Assembly (NCBI GenBank): GCA_003024785.1
Contig: PUQB01000947.1
Coordinates: forward strand, 1-64,000
Source: Selaginella tamariscina
Taxonomy: Eukaryota; Streptophyta; Lycopodiopsida; Selaginellales; Selaginellaceae
Direction of reading: 5' to 3'
Length of the DNA: 64,000 bases
Within the stretch, counting starts at the first letter, position 1, and every line of letters begins with the position of its first letter. Shown here in pieces: positions 1-12,771 of the stretch. A program made the position numbers and the translations under genes. Below the pieces are notes generated by a model. That model saw only the letters and a program-made list of their open reading frames with translations, ran no database searches and was not told the origin of the DNA.

Positions 1-50
1 CATATATACAATAACTTATTAATAATCACATGTGATGTAAGTATGTGTAC

Positions 51-1897
51 CTGCGAAACCAAGGTAAAAACGACCGCATTTAGTGAACTTTTGGACGTCT
101 AACGAGGCAACACGCTGGTTCATATGCTCATCAAACGTCACGCCTAGAGACTCTCCACATGCTATTAATCTCCCTTGCCATACTAACAAAATGACACACG
201 TCTTTGAGTGCTGTTGAGAAAAGAACGTTACGGCCATACTATAACATCTATTCTACTTAATTATATCGACATCCGATATAATCTTTACATTACTGTGACA
301 CACAAGCACGCATGCACGCACCCAATACTTACCAGTGGATGGTCCAAATCCAAGCCAGCATCGTCCGAGTCTCTACTAGGTAAAGAATTGCTAGTTTCCT
401 GCAAGACAGTCAAATCCAGATAAATACGTGTGTACGTTTTATACCTATATATATGTTTACACACATTACGTGCGTGGCTGTGTGCGTGTGCCCGCTAAGA
501 TGTCTTTTATGGATTCAGCAACAACATGAGAATTGGCCAGCACTGTAATGCATAAACAGATAATCATGTTCGTATATACCACAGAATGCAGGAAGGACAT
601 ATAAAACACGACTTAAGAATATAATGCACGATTTCAATCCAAAGGTATTATTAACAACGAATACATAGCCTTTCTCTCTCTGTCTTTACATGTGAATGCT
701 ATATACTCGAGTTATAGTTTAGTAGTATAACATATATACATTGAGAGGCAGGAAGGACGTTATGAACATGTGTTCTATCTCTGTTACTTTATATCGCTGT
801 TTACATATTTATTGCTTGTGACACTGACAAGACAGTGTCACAAGTACTCTGATACGTTTTAACAGCTTACAGAAACAGTAGAAAAGAGTTGAATCTACAA
901 GTCTGTCTGATAGGACGTACTAGCTTATACAAAATATGAACGTGAATATATGTAACAAGGATATGCACTTACATGAATACTACCTAAGTACACGCACGCG
1001 CTTAAACTAGTAAACAGCTACTGGTTAGACGAACATGTACAACGATTTAATAGTTCCTGATATATTAACTCATTACATGTGTTTTAAACAAACCATATGG
1101 ACGATTTTCACCTCGTTTCCACACGGACAATATCTTCAGCTAATCTGCTAAGTTTTACTAACACGGACTGTTCCGCCAGTGCTGGCACAAAGTAATTCAA
1201 CGTAAAGCCCATACTTTGCTAGACAGGCTTGCAATCGGCCAGGGGAAAGAATGCAATCGGAAAATGCACCGGAACAACAAAATCAATGCAGAATCCATAC
1301 TTTATATACAAATCCGCTAGCGCTTCACTGGCGACAATGCAAATCGGCTGATTTTGGAGGATTCTTACAAGACCATTGCGGAATGAACACCATACTTTGC
1401 TAGACAGGCTTGCAATCGGCCAGGGGAAAGAATGCAATCGGAAAATGCACCGGAACAACAAAAATCAATGCAGAATCCATACTTTATATACAAATCCGCT
1501 AGCGCAAATCGGCTGATTTTGGAGGATTCTTACAAGACCATTGCGGAATGAACACCATACTTTGCTAGACAGGCTTGCAATCGGCCAGGGGAAAGAATGC
1601 AATCGGAAAATGCACCGGAACAACAAAAATCAATGCAGAATCCATACTTTATATACAAATCCGCTAGCGCTTCACTGGCGACAATGCAAATCGGCTGATT
1701 TTGGAGGATTCTTACAAGAGCATTGCAGAATGAACACCATACCCTAGTCTCATGAACTCATTCACGGAGAGGCCTACCTCGGCGGGAACGAATGCATTCT
1801 CGGACTCGCGATTTATATCCGAAACGCTTGCTTCGCCTTCCGGCGGCTGTCGGGCGCCATCGTCACTCGCTTCTCCTTCCGCAGGATCAATCGCCAT
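51..1897 (-). CDS. Unrecognised gene, 5' exons, runs off the left edge
   Basis: A minus-strand gene can be built from splice sites. Exon 1 is 1897-1743, starting MAIDPAEGE and rich in acidic residues. It ends CTAGG at a GT donor. The intron (1742-1214) ends in AAAG, and exon 2 (1213-1112) continues in frame as RLG-MGFTLNYF and LSRLAEDIVRVETR, ending before GTGAAA. The phases agree (155 + 102 nt). Further exon-like pieces are 398-333 (ETSNSLPSRDSDDAGLDLD, bounded by TTGCAG and GTAAGT) and 210-51 (after TTCTCAACAG, before GTACAC). A piece near 548-499 reads LANSHVVAESIKDIL after an AG. I could not join the later pieces in one frame, so their order is provisional. The protein is predicted soluble and acidic at its N-terminus, and I recognise no domain. 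The two-exon start is the firmest part. The gene is cut by the window. Confidence 0.42.
815..844. repeat. Perfect 12-bp hairpin
   Basis: CTTGTGACACTG and its exact reverse complement CAGTGTCACAAG are separated by a 6-base ACAAGA loop. It lies between exon candidates of the left-edge gene. It is too short for a plant microRNA precursor and its function is unknown. Confidence 0.9.
1210..1740. repeat. Three-copy tandem repeat, unit about 181 bp
   Basis: Units begin at 1210, 1391 and 1556 with CATACTTTGCTAGACAGG. The second unit is shorter by about 16 bp (165 bp) because the stretch CTTCACTGGCGACAATG is missing. The copies are nearly identical, so expansion is recent. The array fills most of the first intron of the minus-strand gene and each unit repeats that intron's acceptor sequence. 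Confidence 0.95.
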
Positions 1898-1955
1898 ATG
1901 TGCTCGTCGTGCGAAATGAAATTGCGAAACAGAGTATATAAACGGTAAGGACACG

Positions 1956-2600
1956 TCAGAAATTCAGTGGACATTCTGAGTTTATTCTAGGTGCAGATGT
2001 GAATATACTGCGATGGTCGACGTGGCTTTGGTGTTTTGAATCGATACCATGGCGCCATTCTTCTTTTATACATCCTCGCCGCCACAAATTGTACGCCATC
2101 TTAGAATATTCCCAATTCCAGAAATTCCACAAAAGAAGCAATGAGCAAAGGGAGCTGAGAAGCCATCATCAAATTGACATTCATATATTCTTCAATTTTG
2201 TTATTTGCATCCACCTCAACCAATAGCTTATATATCAAATGCTTAATTCTTTATTCTGGTCATCCCTTTCATTTACTTGCTCTACTTTAATAAATAAATT
2301 TATAATTCCCATATCTATCTCTACTTTAATAAATTAATTTATAATTCTCATATCTATTGTATAACAACATGTGCCCACCGTGATTCCAAATTTTATTTTA
2401 GACCATGGCCTCTTAATTAATTAAGCTCAAGTTGGTATATATTAATAGTTTTATATTTTTGTGAAACAACTTAACACACCATGAAGATTGTTCAGATATT
2501 AAAGTTCTTCTCACAACCAAGAAAGCAAACGGTTGGTTTAACACAACTAATATAACCTTTTATAATTTGAAAGCTTGTCTATGAATTTAAATCTTCCAAG
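1956..2600. other. Upstream flank of the left-edge gene
   Basis: On the minus strand 2115-1956 reads openly (MAYNLWRRGCIKEEWRHGID), ending at a possible CGCAG boundary. It could be an upstream exon or 5' leader of the left-edge gene, but no donor could be proved. Beyond 2220 the sequence becomes AT-rich with a short local duplication (TCTACTTTAATAAAT twice near 2280-2340). Confidence 0.25.
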
Positions 2601-2676
2601 ATAAGAATATTCCAAATATAAAGAATATGTACAAATGAATATTCATATTTTGTGTTAAATCTTTCAAGAGAAGTAT

Positions 2677-2905
2677 TCTAAAATATAAAGAATGGTTTAA
2701 ATTAACCATAAGGTTAAAGGGCATTGGATAATAAGTTTTATGTTAATATAAGGTCCATAAAACTCAATCAAATCCAAAACATGTTAAAATATAAAGAATA
2801 GTTTAAATCTTTCAAACAGTAACCATAAGGTTAAAGGGCATTGGATAATAAGTTGTGTTAATATAAGGTTGATCAAACTCAATCAAATCCAAAACATGTT
2901 AAATA
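2677..2905. repeat. Direct duplication, about 105-115 bp, two copies
   Basis: Both copies contain ATATAAAGAAT, ACCATAAGGTTAAAGGGCAT, TGGATAATAAGTT and AACTCAATCAAATCCAAAAC in the same order. They differ by small indels. No coding capacity is seen. Confidence 0.85.
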
Positions 2906-2984
2906 TATCATATAGGGGCCGCTCCTCATGAAAATAAAGTAAAGAGTATGTAGTATGATTTTTGATGTTAAAGAGAGAACTCAT

Positions 2985-3000
2985 TTTAGGGTTTAGGGTT
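2985..3000. repeat. Short interstitial telomere-type repeat (telo-box)
   Basis: TTTAGGGTTTAGGGTT is two plant-type telomere repeats plus a partial third. Motifs of this kind occur in plant promoters and at healed breaks. No gene start is visible close by, so its meaning is open. Confidence 0.6.
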
Positions 3001-3539
3001 CTCCCATAACCAAGTATGTTGCGTCTAGGGAGTTAATGAATTCCTTTAATCTGATAACTTGTTTGTGAATTTAAAAGGCACTATTTAAGTTGAAGTTCCG
3101 CAAGCTTTGTTTTAATTGCTTCATTCATGCGAAGTTAAGAATATCACTTGCAATAGAAATGGTTACATATCCTAACTCAGGAGGGAAGTGTGAATTCTTG
3201 AAAGTTAAGTTTTTAACATTTGAATTTGGGTTTTTAGAGTTAACAATTTTGTGGGCCACACTTGTGGCACTAGGTAAGAACATTTACAATTAGTATAAAA
3301 GCCTATTCTTTACCATCAATATAATTGTTTAAAGTTATAAGGTGTTTAAATAACTTTAGCAAATTGAATGACATTTTACTTAGTACTAAGTTCTTGGAAT
3401 ATTTAATAACTTTGATTAAAAAATTGTATTTTGCATAGAGAGTTTGGTCCTAAAAGTTATCATTCTTCAGATAACACAAGTTGATGTGGGATTTTAAGTA
3501 TGTTCAAATGACTTGTGCTTATCAAATATTGATGTATGT

Positions 3540-5050
3540 GAGTGTTTGTTAGAGTTTTAACCCAGAGTGCTAACACGTGGTTGTCAAGTGGTCATCTGGC
3601 ATCATTACTCTATGTGAGCAATGTTAAGTCTTACCAAAACAACCCTAAGAGTCTAACTCAAATGCGCATGAGACTTAAGATTCCTACTCTAAATCCCTTA
3701 GAATGACTATTCCTCAAACCCTAAAGGATAATCCGAAAAAACTTTAGGACTTTGCCCTAGGAGATCTAGACATGCTTATGTCCTAACCCACCAAGGAGAT
3801 GTGTCTTACACATACATGTGACAGAGCTAAGGCATTATCACTTACTCCTTAAGGAATCACCCTTATCCGAGAGTACAGTCCCTATAGGACAATAAGAAGT
3901 ACCATGAACCACGACTAATCCCTAAGGACTTGAGTGACCAAGAATACCTTAAACCTAGGGCTAGTACTTAATGAGGACAAGAGTGTGCTTCGTAAGTAAA
4001 CATAAGTGTTCTACTAAGCAAATTCCCTAAGGTTAAGTTTGAATAACCCTAAGTACAAGACTGAGAAATGGGTTACTACTAATGAGCTTAGGTTGTTCAA
4101 CCTTAAATCCCAAGGAGAAGCCAAGTGCGCCAAAAGGACACCCAAATATGACACTTAACTTCCCTTAAGTCGATGCTCAAAGCTTAACACCTCGATGCGA
4201 ACACAAACATGCATGTTTGTTAAAGTATCCAACCCCTTAGTGTTAAACTCATGACACAACCCCAAAGGGCGTGCCTTGGCATGTATCGTGTGTTGTCTAG
4301 CCCATGTCACATCTTCATGTGACACTATCTCCTATGATGTATGGTATTATGCCATATCACCTTAGATTCAAGAGTTACACTAGGTGCCACGAACATGGCT
4401 CCTAAATAATAACTCTAGAACTTCTCTGTGAACCCTATGAATATAATAAAAAGAACTTGTCAGTCAAGATCCTACACCCACAGTTAAATAAGAACACGAA
4501 TGTTCCCTACTTAGTTGTGAGTGGTACTTTTAGCTTGGCGTGGGGAGGAGGCTGGAGATATGCCCCAACCTAAACCTGCAGTTCAATAAGACCTTCCAGG
4601 CATGGAGTTGCCAGCTACCCACATACCCTATTGTTTAAAAGTTAAAGCGGCACAATAGAAGGTTGTGCCTTGACGACACAAGTTAAAGCTTGCACTAGTA
4701 GAATAGTAACGAACTTAGTCATGAACCCCAAAACTCTTATTACTTAATATATGAGTTAATTTCTTTACTTAATTAAAATTTATATTGGAGGCTTCTAGTT
4801 AGTGTTTAGGTTAATAAGTTGTTTTATTAATATTAAACGTTGTTGATGACCCTGTCGTTGAGCGCACAACAAGCACTTTAAATTGATCTCAAGTGCTTAA
4901 CCCAACGCCTTCACATTTCTTTGATTTTTCAATGGTTCCGCATCTCTATATATTACAATATTACAGCCTCACATTTCTGCATTCTCGATGTTTCTCATTA
5001 TCCTTTGTATAAGGGTTTGCTACTATACCTATCCTTTCATTAGTGTATAA
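3540..5050. other. Unexplained block of higher GC, no coding sequence
   Basis: This stretch is much less AT-rich than its flanks and is studded with CCCTAA and CCTTAGG-like words, but all six frames are broken. It may be the remains of a repeat such as a solo LTR or another non-coding element. I found no clear ends, target duplication or primer-binding site, so I leave it unnamed. Confidence 0.35.
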
Positions 5051-8000
5051 CTACGCCAGACTAAATATGAGACTTTTATCAGAATTAAACTCTTTCTCGA
5101 TATAAGAGTGAAACCTTGTTTGTAGACATGTCAATTTGGTATTACATATGTATACAACAAGGTCATGCCAACCTGAAAATAGTCCATACACTTGGTGTGT
5201 CATTAACATAAATTCATTCTTGATGGAAATGAAATTCATATTAATATGCGACTAAGTGTCATAACACTACCATTTGTCTTTCAGAACTAGTTTTGTACTC
5301 TTTAACAACATCGATCAGCTCAAGAAATAGATATAAACTAACATACATTTCTATTAAACTGATGTGGAAACCATGAAATTTAACTTACATCTAGTGCCTC
5401 AATTGGCGATTGTTAGATGTTACATGTCTCAATTGGCACATTTCTATTGTACTCATTCTCAAAGAGTACAACAACTAGGTTCATTAAATAATTTGTAACT
5501 CCTTATCTCATTAAGTTCAAATATTAAATTAAAACCTAGCTTCCACGATAAGAGTCTCCTTGAACTCATAATATTATATGCCTTAGTAACATTATATCTA
5601 TTTTCATTCTCAAGATGATTATGTAAATGTTCCTCCAACACTATACCAAAGTATAACAATTTCCATTAATTCAAACAATTAGTGTTTTAACAAGCACCTT
5701 TTAAACTAACCCTTATGCCATAAATAATTGCAATTCCGATATTGATACTCTTGAACTAATAACGATTATTTTAACGTTCAAATTTCAAGTTTATTAACTT
5801 GTTGTTACATTAGCGGACATGATTTTATAACTATATTAAATTATCAAAATGCAAGAACTATATTATGAACATGGAATTAATTGATACGAGCTAAAATTTA
5901 ATTTTCAAATGGAAACATAATGTTTCCAAGAAACCATTCAAAGATTAAGAAGAATTATGAATTAGTGTTTGGTTTATCTAACTAATCTAGTAATATATTA
6001 TTTTTCACACTAAAGTTATCATGGCACTGAAGCGCCACCCTAACTTCATGTTTCAATCATATTTTATAATTTAACAAATTTCACCAAACATGAATAAATA
6101 TTTAATTTAATATGTCGAATTAAGATACACTATTCATTTTGGACACCTAACAATCCACAAAGTACCATATTTCTTAAACAATGTTGAGAAATGCTTCTTA
6201 ACTTGAAAATATGTTTTAAGTTACAACAATAAAGTATTACCTTAGCAAAGTGTTGGACTCAAATCCACCTCAGTCTTTATATTTTATAAATATGGTCACC
6301 TCATGTGATCATAACAAAGTCTCAATATTGAGTGTTCCAATCTCAATGTTTTAATATTTACACTATACTTTGTGAAGTCATTTATAATCAATCTTAAAAA
6401 GTTTCACAAATACTTCTAAAGTTTAAAGTATAAATATTTTAATAAATGAAGTGATAGAAAACCTCATATTTTCAAATTGAATATTGAACAATATGTTAAT
6501 AACCTTATATCACGGTCATCGATAAAAGAGATCATCTTCTTAATTTAATTTAACAACTCTTCTTTGTAATTTTATGAATTTTAAATTAAACTCAAGTAAC
6601 ACCATTAATATTTGAAAAAAACTGACAATGAACTCAAGGAACACCATCAACTTGAGTCAAGAAAAGTTATACTTTTCAATATTCTTAAGGATTGAAGATA
6701 TATATTTACATATTTTCTAAGTGCCCACATTTGCAACCATAATGCAGAGTCAAGAAACCAACTTTTTGAATAGCTATATTCGACTTTAAGATGAAATCGA
6801 AATCGATATCAAAAACCAATATCAATTTTTAAATCCCATTAGAGACTGACTTTCTAAGGAGGTACATGAAGTAAAAATCATAATTTATAAATAATACTCA
6901 ACATAGCTATTAAATAATAGTTTATATTTATTGCAAAGTTATCATGTATATTAATAATTTGAGAAAAAAACTAAATTATCACATACACACAATAACTTTT
7001 TTTATACAATTCTTCACAAATAAACATGTCAAATTACATTTGTATTTTCATTATCCACACAATTTTATTTTTAAATATGATATTTGTTTATCTTCAACCA
7101 TACAACCTAGAATTTTTTCTTATATTTTCTATTTTTATTTTAATTTTGTATCATTAAGTAACTTATTAGAAAATACATATATCTTCATAGTGCATCCTTC
7201 ACATTTCAAGTTTTAATTCGTCATATAAGTTTTTGTTTCTTTTTATGCTTTTTAATGGACTTCAACATGTCTTATTGAATTATTCTTATTGTTATTATCA
7301 TACTTTAAATCAACTTTTTAATGAACACTTGTGTTTTCCAAATTCGAAAATTACTTTAATATTACGTATATAGCACGTGAGTATACAGTGAATAGAGGTA
7401 AAATAAATAATACATATTTATTTTTATGTCAAGGATTTAATAGCTTTATATAAAATTAAAAATTAGCTTAAGGGCATAAAGGATGTATTATAAGAGGTCA
7501 TGGTTTGTATAAGGCTCATGGTAAAAGTAATTCTTTAAAAATTTGTTTTTTTTAATATTTTATGTTTTATGAATAAATAAATTTTAATTAATTATTTTAT
7601 TTTTATTATTATTTAGCTTTTAAAGTAAAGTAAATCTAAGATGAATTTATGCCATATATGTAATTTTATATTAAGAAATAGTATAAATTATGTTAAATTT
7701 ATTGAATTTACATTAAGGGTTTATATTATTTTATATGAATTTTTCATATATGTGGAAATTTTGATATATTTTGCACGCACGTGATACTGAAAATATTATT
7801 AAATAATTTCTGAACATAATAACTAAAAATATATTTTAAAAACCCTTGGATATGCACCACATGCACTTGTAAATAATATTATCTTTTTGAATGAATGTTT
7901 TGAACATTTTAAATAAGAGAACGCCATGTTCTTTTTTTTATTATTTTTAACCAGTTTTATAATGTATTTATATTATTACATTGTAAACAATAGTATTTAA

Positions 8001-11000
8001 ATAAAAAAATTTGATGTTATAAATTATTAATTATTAATTTTTTTATTACCATAACAATAATTACAAATAAGAAGTATTAATTATGCATAGTATAAAATTG
8101 CATAGTAAAGAATATAACCTAACCTGAACTTTTATGAATAAATCATTTAGTTATAAGTTTACAAATTATCATTTGGTGACAAGTTTACAAACTAATTTAT
8201 AACTTTTAAATTAAGAGTATAGTTAACCTTCTAATAATTTAAGAATATATGGGCCTAATATAAGTTATTAAAAAGCATGAGATGTAAAGTATATATACAT
8301 TATTATACAAGTATTAAATTTTATATCTATTTAAATTTAAAATTAATTAAAAATTTGTAATAATCACTCTCACATAAATAAGGTCTTTGTATTTATGTTC
8401 TACAATATCTTATATATAAAGAAAAAAGTTTAACATTGTATAAAATATTAAGTTATAAGAGAGAGTTATAATAATTATTGTATAAAAACGCTTGAAAATA
8501 AATTAAATTATAAAGAGTATTGTAAGGTAACTTACGTATTTACCGTAGTTACCTTACAGTATTAATTATTAGAATATAAATTATTATAGTGTCAACTATA
8601 TTAAGGGTTTTGAGTTAAACAATTTAATCATGTGAGATCATCATTGTATAAATGAAAAAGCATAATAAATTATTAAATCTTAGGTTTAAATCTATTATTG
8701 AAAATTATAAGAAACAAGTGATAACTAAAAAAATTCATATGAAATGATAGAGATTGGCATAAATCTTTAATCAAATTTATATTTATTTCATAGTAATAAG
8801 TTTGTGTTTTATATTTTCATTAACAAATGAATATATATAAATTGAATAAGTAATCAACTTTAAGTTTGATTCATGTTAATTTTAAAATAATAACAAGCAT
8901 GACAATTAAAATGTAAGTATAAGTAATATAATATGTATTTTAGTTCTCTTATTTAACACAAACATATAAATTGGGAGCGTTTTAATGACCAAATTGCTTG
9001 ATTAGTTTAAAGATTTGGTTAAATAAACAATTCTTTTATGTAAAAAATTTAATAATATATTTTTTCTTTTCAAAATTATATATAGTTTCACATATGATAA
9101 TCGTTATAAAAAAGTAAAAAAATGAAAAGTTGATTCCATCGAAATCATTATAACTGTTAAAATAATTTTAAATTATTTATGTGTTTCAATTGTTATAATT
9201 TTCTTAAATAAGGTAAGGTTTAAACTCGTAAAATTTATGTACATTTTTAGTAATTATTCATATGTTGGTTTATAATTAAACTATTATATTTCATATTATA
9301 TAAAAATGAATATAATTAAAAAACTATTGTTAAAATTATAATCTATCATGCTATTTAAATTATCATCAAGATTATCAATAGTATTAATAAATTATGATAT
9401 GTCACATTGTCACAAATCATTATAATAACAATAACAACAATTATATATGTTATATATTATAAAAACATGCATCTTGTAAAAACTACTATGATTAATAATT
9501 TTATAAACATATAAACTATTAATAATTTTATAAAATAAACTATTCAAAAATACTATTAATAAAATATGACCAGCCTTATCCTATAATCTTACTATTAAAC
9601 CATAGTTTATACAAATATTATATAAAAAAAGGCTTTTAACGATGTAATGTAAAAGGTGAATGACAACTCGTGGTTTAACATTTATAATAACAATTAATTT
9701 CCCTTTAAAATTTATAAACTTTTTTACTTTCCACTGAGTATTAATTATATTTACTTTAAGAGTTCCAATTGAAATTAAACTTTATTAACGTCCTCCTTTT
9801 AAATTCATACATATAACTAAAAAAATCAATTTTAGAATTATGATTATCAATTATGAATTTTAATAAATATCATGATTTGTAAAATGCAAACAGAAGATAT
9901 CATTCATAATTTTGAAGAAGTCATAGTTTATAAATATCACAGTTTCACATGATAATTTTTATAATATTTTATTTTTAATTTATTAATAGTTTTATTATGA
10001 TAGTTCACTAGAGAAACATAGTTATATATCATAATTTATATAAGAATCTTATCTTAAAACACGTTAATAAAAAGATAACATAATTTATGATTAAATCATA
10101 AGTACATATTCATAACCCTTATGAATGATAAAAAACCACATTCAAAATTATATTCCAATTTTATGATTTGTAATTCAAAGTGAATATATTCTCTTCTCGG
10201 TACTTGAATTATATTAATATACATGTTTTTTTCACAATTTTCATTATTACATTATTTACATGCCTTACATTTTCTACAATATAATTTAACAGTAGGTGGC
10301 ATGACCTTAATATTCAATGCCATAGCTCATGTGTTTACTGAACTTTAAAAAAAACTATTTAAGTATTTATTAATATATTGCTTAAATCCATTTCAAAAAT
10401 AATTACAACATAATAATAATTTATTAATTAACTAAAGCTAACTTATAGTTTAATTATACCTCTCGAAGTTAAAACGCCTATATGTAAATCTCGGTGTGAC
10501 TCCCTTTACGTGTCATGTCATGTAAATCCATGTCCACATATTTATCATGTAAATACTTAATATTTAAATTAATATTAAGTATATTAATTTATGAAACCTA
10601 TCACCATAACATATAAGATTAATTTTGTAGAACTCTACTACATACATTATTCAAGTTTTCTTACTGTTTATCCCTTCATGATCATTACAATAACAATGAA
10701 TTAATAAATTTTAAACAATTAAATATTGATTTAAATTAAAAGTTCAAGATTTTCTAAATATGAAAATGTTCAATTTAAATATATATTTCTTGGTTTTTAA
10801 ATCATATTTTTATTTACACAAGTATATTTCTTTATAAAATGTTGAAAAGTTTAAGAAAACAAACATTAACCTTTTTTTTTAAAATCATAGACTCATTAAA
10901 ATATTTGATATATGTATATAACACTATTTATTGTAATATTTTATTATATAAAATCAAATATTTATATAACTAAATATAATAAATAAATGTTATACTTAAA

Positions 11001-11860
11001 AGTTTTATAATATTCATTGTAATATATATTAATTAATTACATATCAAACATGATAACAATGAATGACTTTACATTTTCAGTTATTTTATAAGTATGCAAA
11101 TCTTATATTTATAGGTTTTTTTTAGCAAAAGCATAATAATGGTTTTTAAAACTAGTGATTGGGTTTATCTATTGAACAAGGAGTACCATAATGTAGCAGA
11201 AGGTAAGGTACAATGAGTAGACCATAACTAGAGTGGAGGTAAGCATGTAACATACATCATGATTTGTGTTAATATAACTTCCTTACAAAGTATGAAAACT
11301 TGAATAAAAATTTCTAGTTTAGATTAAAAGTAATACATCTAGTTCTTTTCATTTGAATATAATGATTTTATTTTCATATATATTATATGGTATAATACGT
11401 AAATATACATACATATGATTCAACTATGTATAATTGAATTGTAATCAATAACTTAGTTATGAATAGTTTACACAAAAATTAATTACAATCGTTACAAAAC
11501 TCATATGCATAATTATTATTTATGAACTATCATAGTTTGGATTGTCCAACATAAATAAATACTATTATAGTTTTTTAATGATTCAATAACTAATAACACA
11601 CCATATATATATCAAAAGGACATAGTTTGAGTCTTAAAAAATTATTAACTTCATAAAAATGGGTTCTACTGATTACCAAACAACCTTATATAAGTAAATA
11701 TGTACGTGTTGATGTCTTAATCTACCCAAGATTTCCAAATAACGAAGTTTCAATTGAAGAAAAAACCAAGTTCATCTGAAAAGATAATCTCTCTCTCACA
11801 CACACACGTGCGCATAAGGAGGATGGAGAGAGAGTGTAGTTACACATGTAATTTTTAATT
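5051..11860. other. AT-rich gene desert
   Basis: Nearly seven kilobases of very AT-rich sequence. Open frames are short and of low-complexity composition (Phe, Ile, Asn, Tyr, Lys), as expected by chance. No splice-bounded exon, RNA gene or intact mobile element was recognised. Confidence 0.7.
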
Positions 11861-11898
11861 CTTTTATTTATGTCTGTGTATTATGTGTATGTAAACAT

Positions 11899-11928
11899 AA
11901 CATATATATAATATATATATATATATTA

Positions 11929-11959
<31 letters not shown>

Positions 11960-11980
11960 ATATAGATATATATATGAAAC
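11899..11980. repeat. TA / GATATA microsatellite
   Basis: A run of TA dinucleotides passes into TAGATA repeats, next to an ACACAC stretch. It lies immediately upstream of the exon-like segment at 12008. Confidence 0.9.
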
Positions 11981-12007
11981 ACACACGTACACACTTATAC
12001 ATGTGAG

Positions 12008-12158
12008 ACACGCGCAGGACAAGATTGAGGATTTCACAAATGAGCTGGAGCGTGGGGGCGTATGGAATTTGGTACAACGTGAGAACCTTGCCAAGGTTCT
12101 ACTCCTGAGGTTAGATGGATGTGGGGAAGTCATCTCTGCTGTTCATTGTGCCACCCAG
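12008..12158 (+). CDS. Isolated exon of an unrecognised gene
   Basis: An open, GC-balanced segment reads QDKIEDFTNELERGGVWNLV then ENLAKVLLLRLDGCGEVIS and ends CCACCCAG at GTATGTG, a good donor. Acceptors are possible after GTGAG (12007) or CGCGCAG. No matching downstream exon was found before the UGT gene, although a short candidate follows near 12322-12370. It may be a relic or one exon of a gene whose other exons have decayed. The charged helical composition gives no family assignment. Confidence 0.4.
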
Positions 12159-12771
12159 GTATGTGTGTGTGTGTTCCCTTCTCTGTATATGAATGTACAT
12201 TAAAGCTGTTGTTGTTAGTTATTATATAGTCTGTATCATAATATTGTTTTAAGGCATAGTTTTCTTTCTTCGGGTATTGTGCTACATTATTCATGTGTAT
12301 ACACGTGTTTTTGTGTATGAAGGTCATAGAATGCAATCAAGGACGTCCATCTCCATCTCTCCAGAAGCATTGCTCTAAGTATTTTATTATGCCAGGTGGC
12401 GTAGGCCTGCATTAAATCTCTAGACCGCTAAATCTACAGTCAATATTAAATAATAATTATTGAACGACTAAAGACTTTGACAAGTATTCAATACACGGCA
12501 TGCTGGTTCGTCAATAGGAAGAGTTAAACATCCAGAGGACCAAATGAAGATGCTTTTCCAGTGTAGCCAAAATAGAAGCTTCCCACACACAGTGTTTTAT
12601 GAATGTCTTTTTAACAAAGTCGGCCTTACAACGACTCCGCATTATCAAGCTCTCCCTTTTTCCACGTATTGCAACCTTTTAAAACTACTGAGTCATATTT
12701 AAGCGTAATTATGCTAGGTGATTGTGTGTCCCAGCAGTAGCCAGCTCTTGCTCTTTTCCCAGAGTTTTTCA

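Noticed and set aside
19-237. Proteasome beta-subunit-like start (CGESLGV...YLGFAG)
   Set aside because: The resemblance is limited to a few residues, the apparent start lies before a strong acceptor, and the key threonine-protease positions are absent.
6944-7216. 90-aa open frame in the desert
   Set aside because: Phe/Ile/His/Asn-rich low-complexity translation of AT-rich DNA, without splice or composition support.
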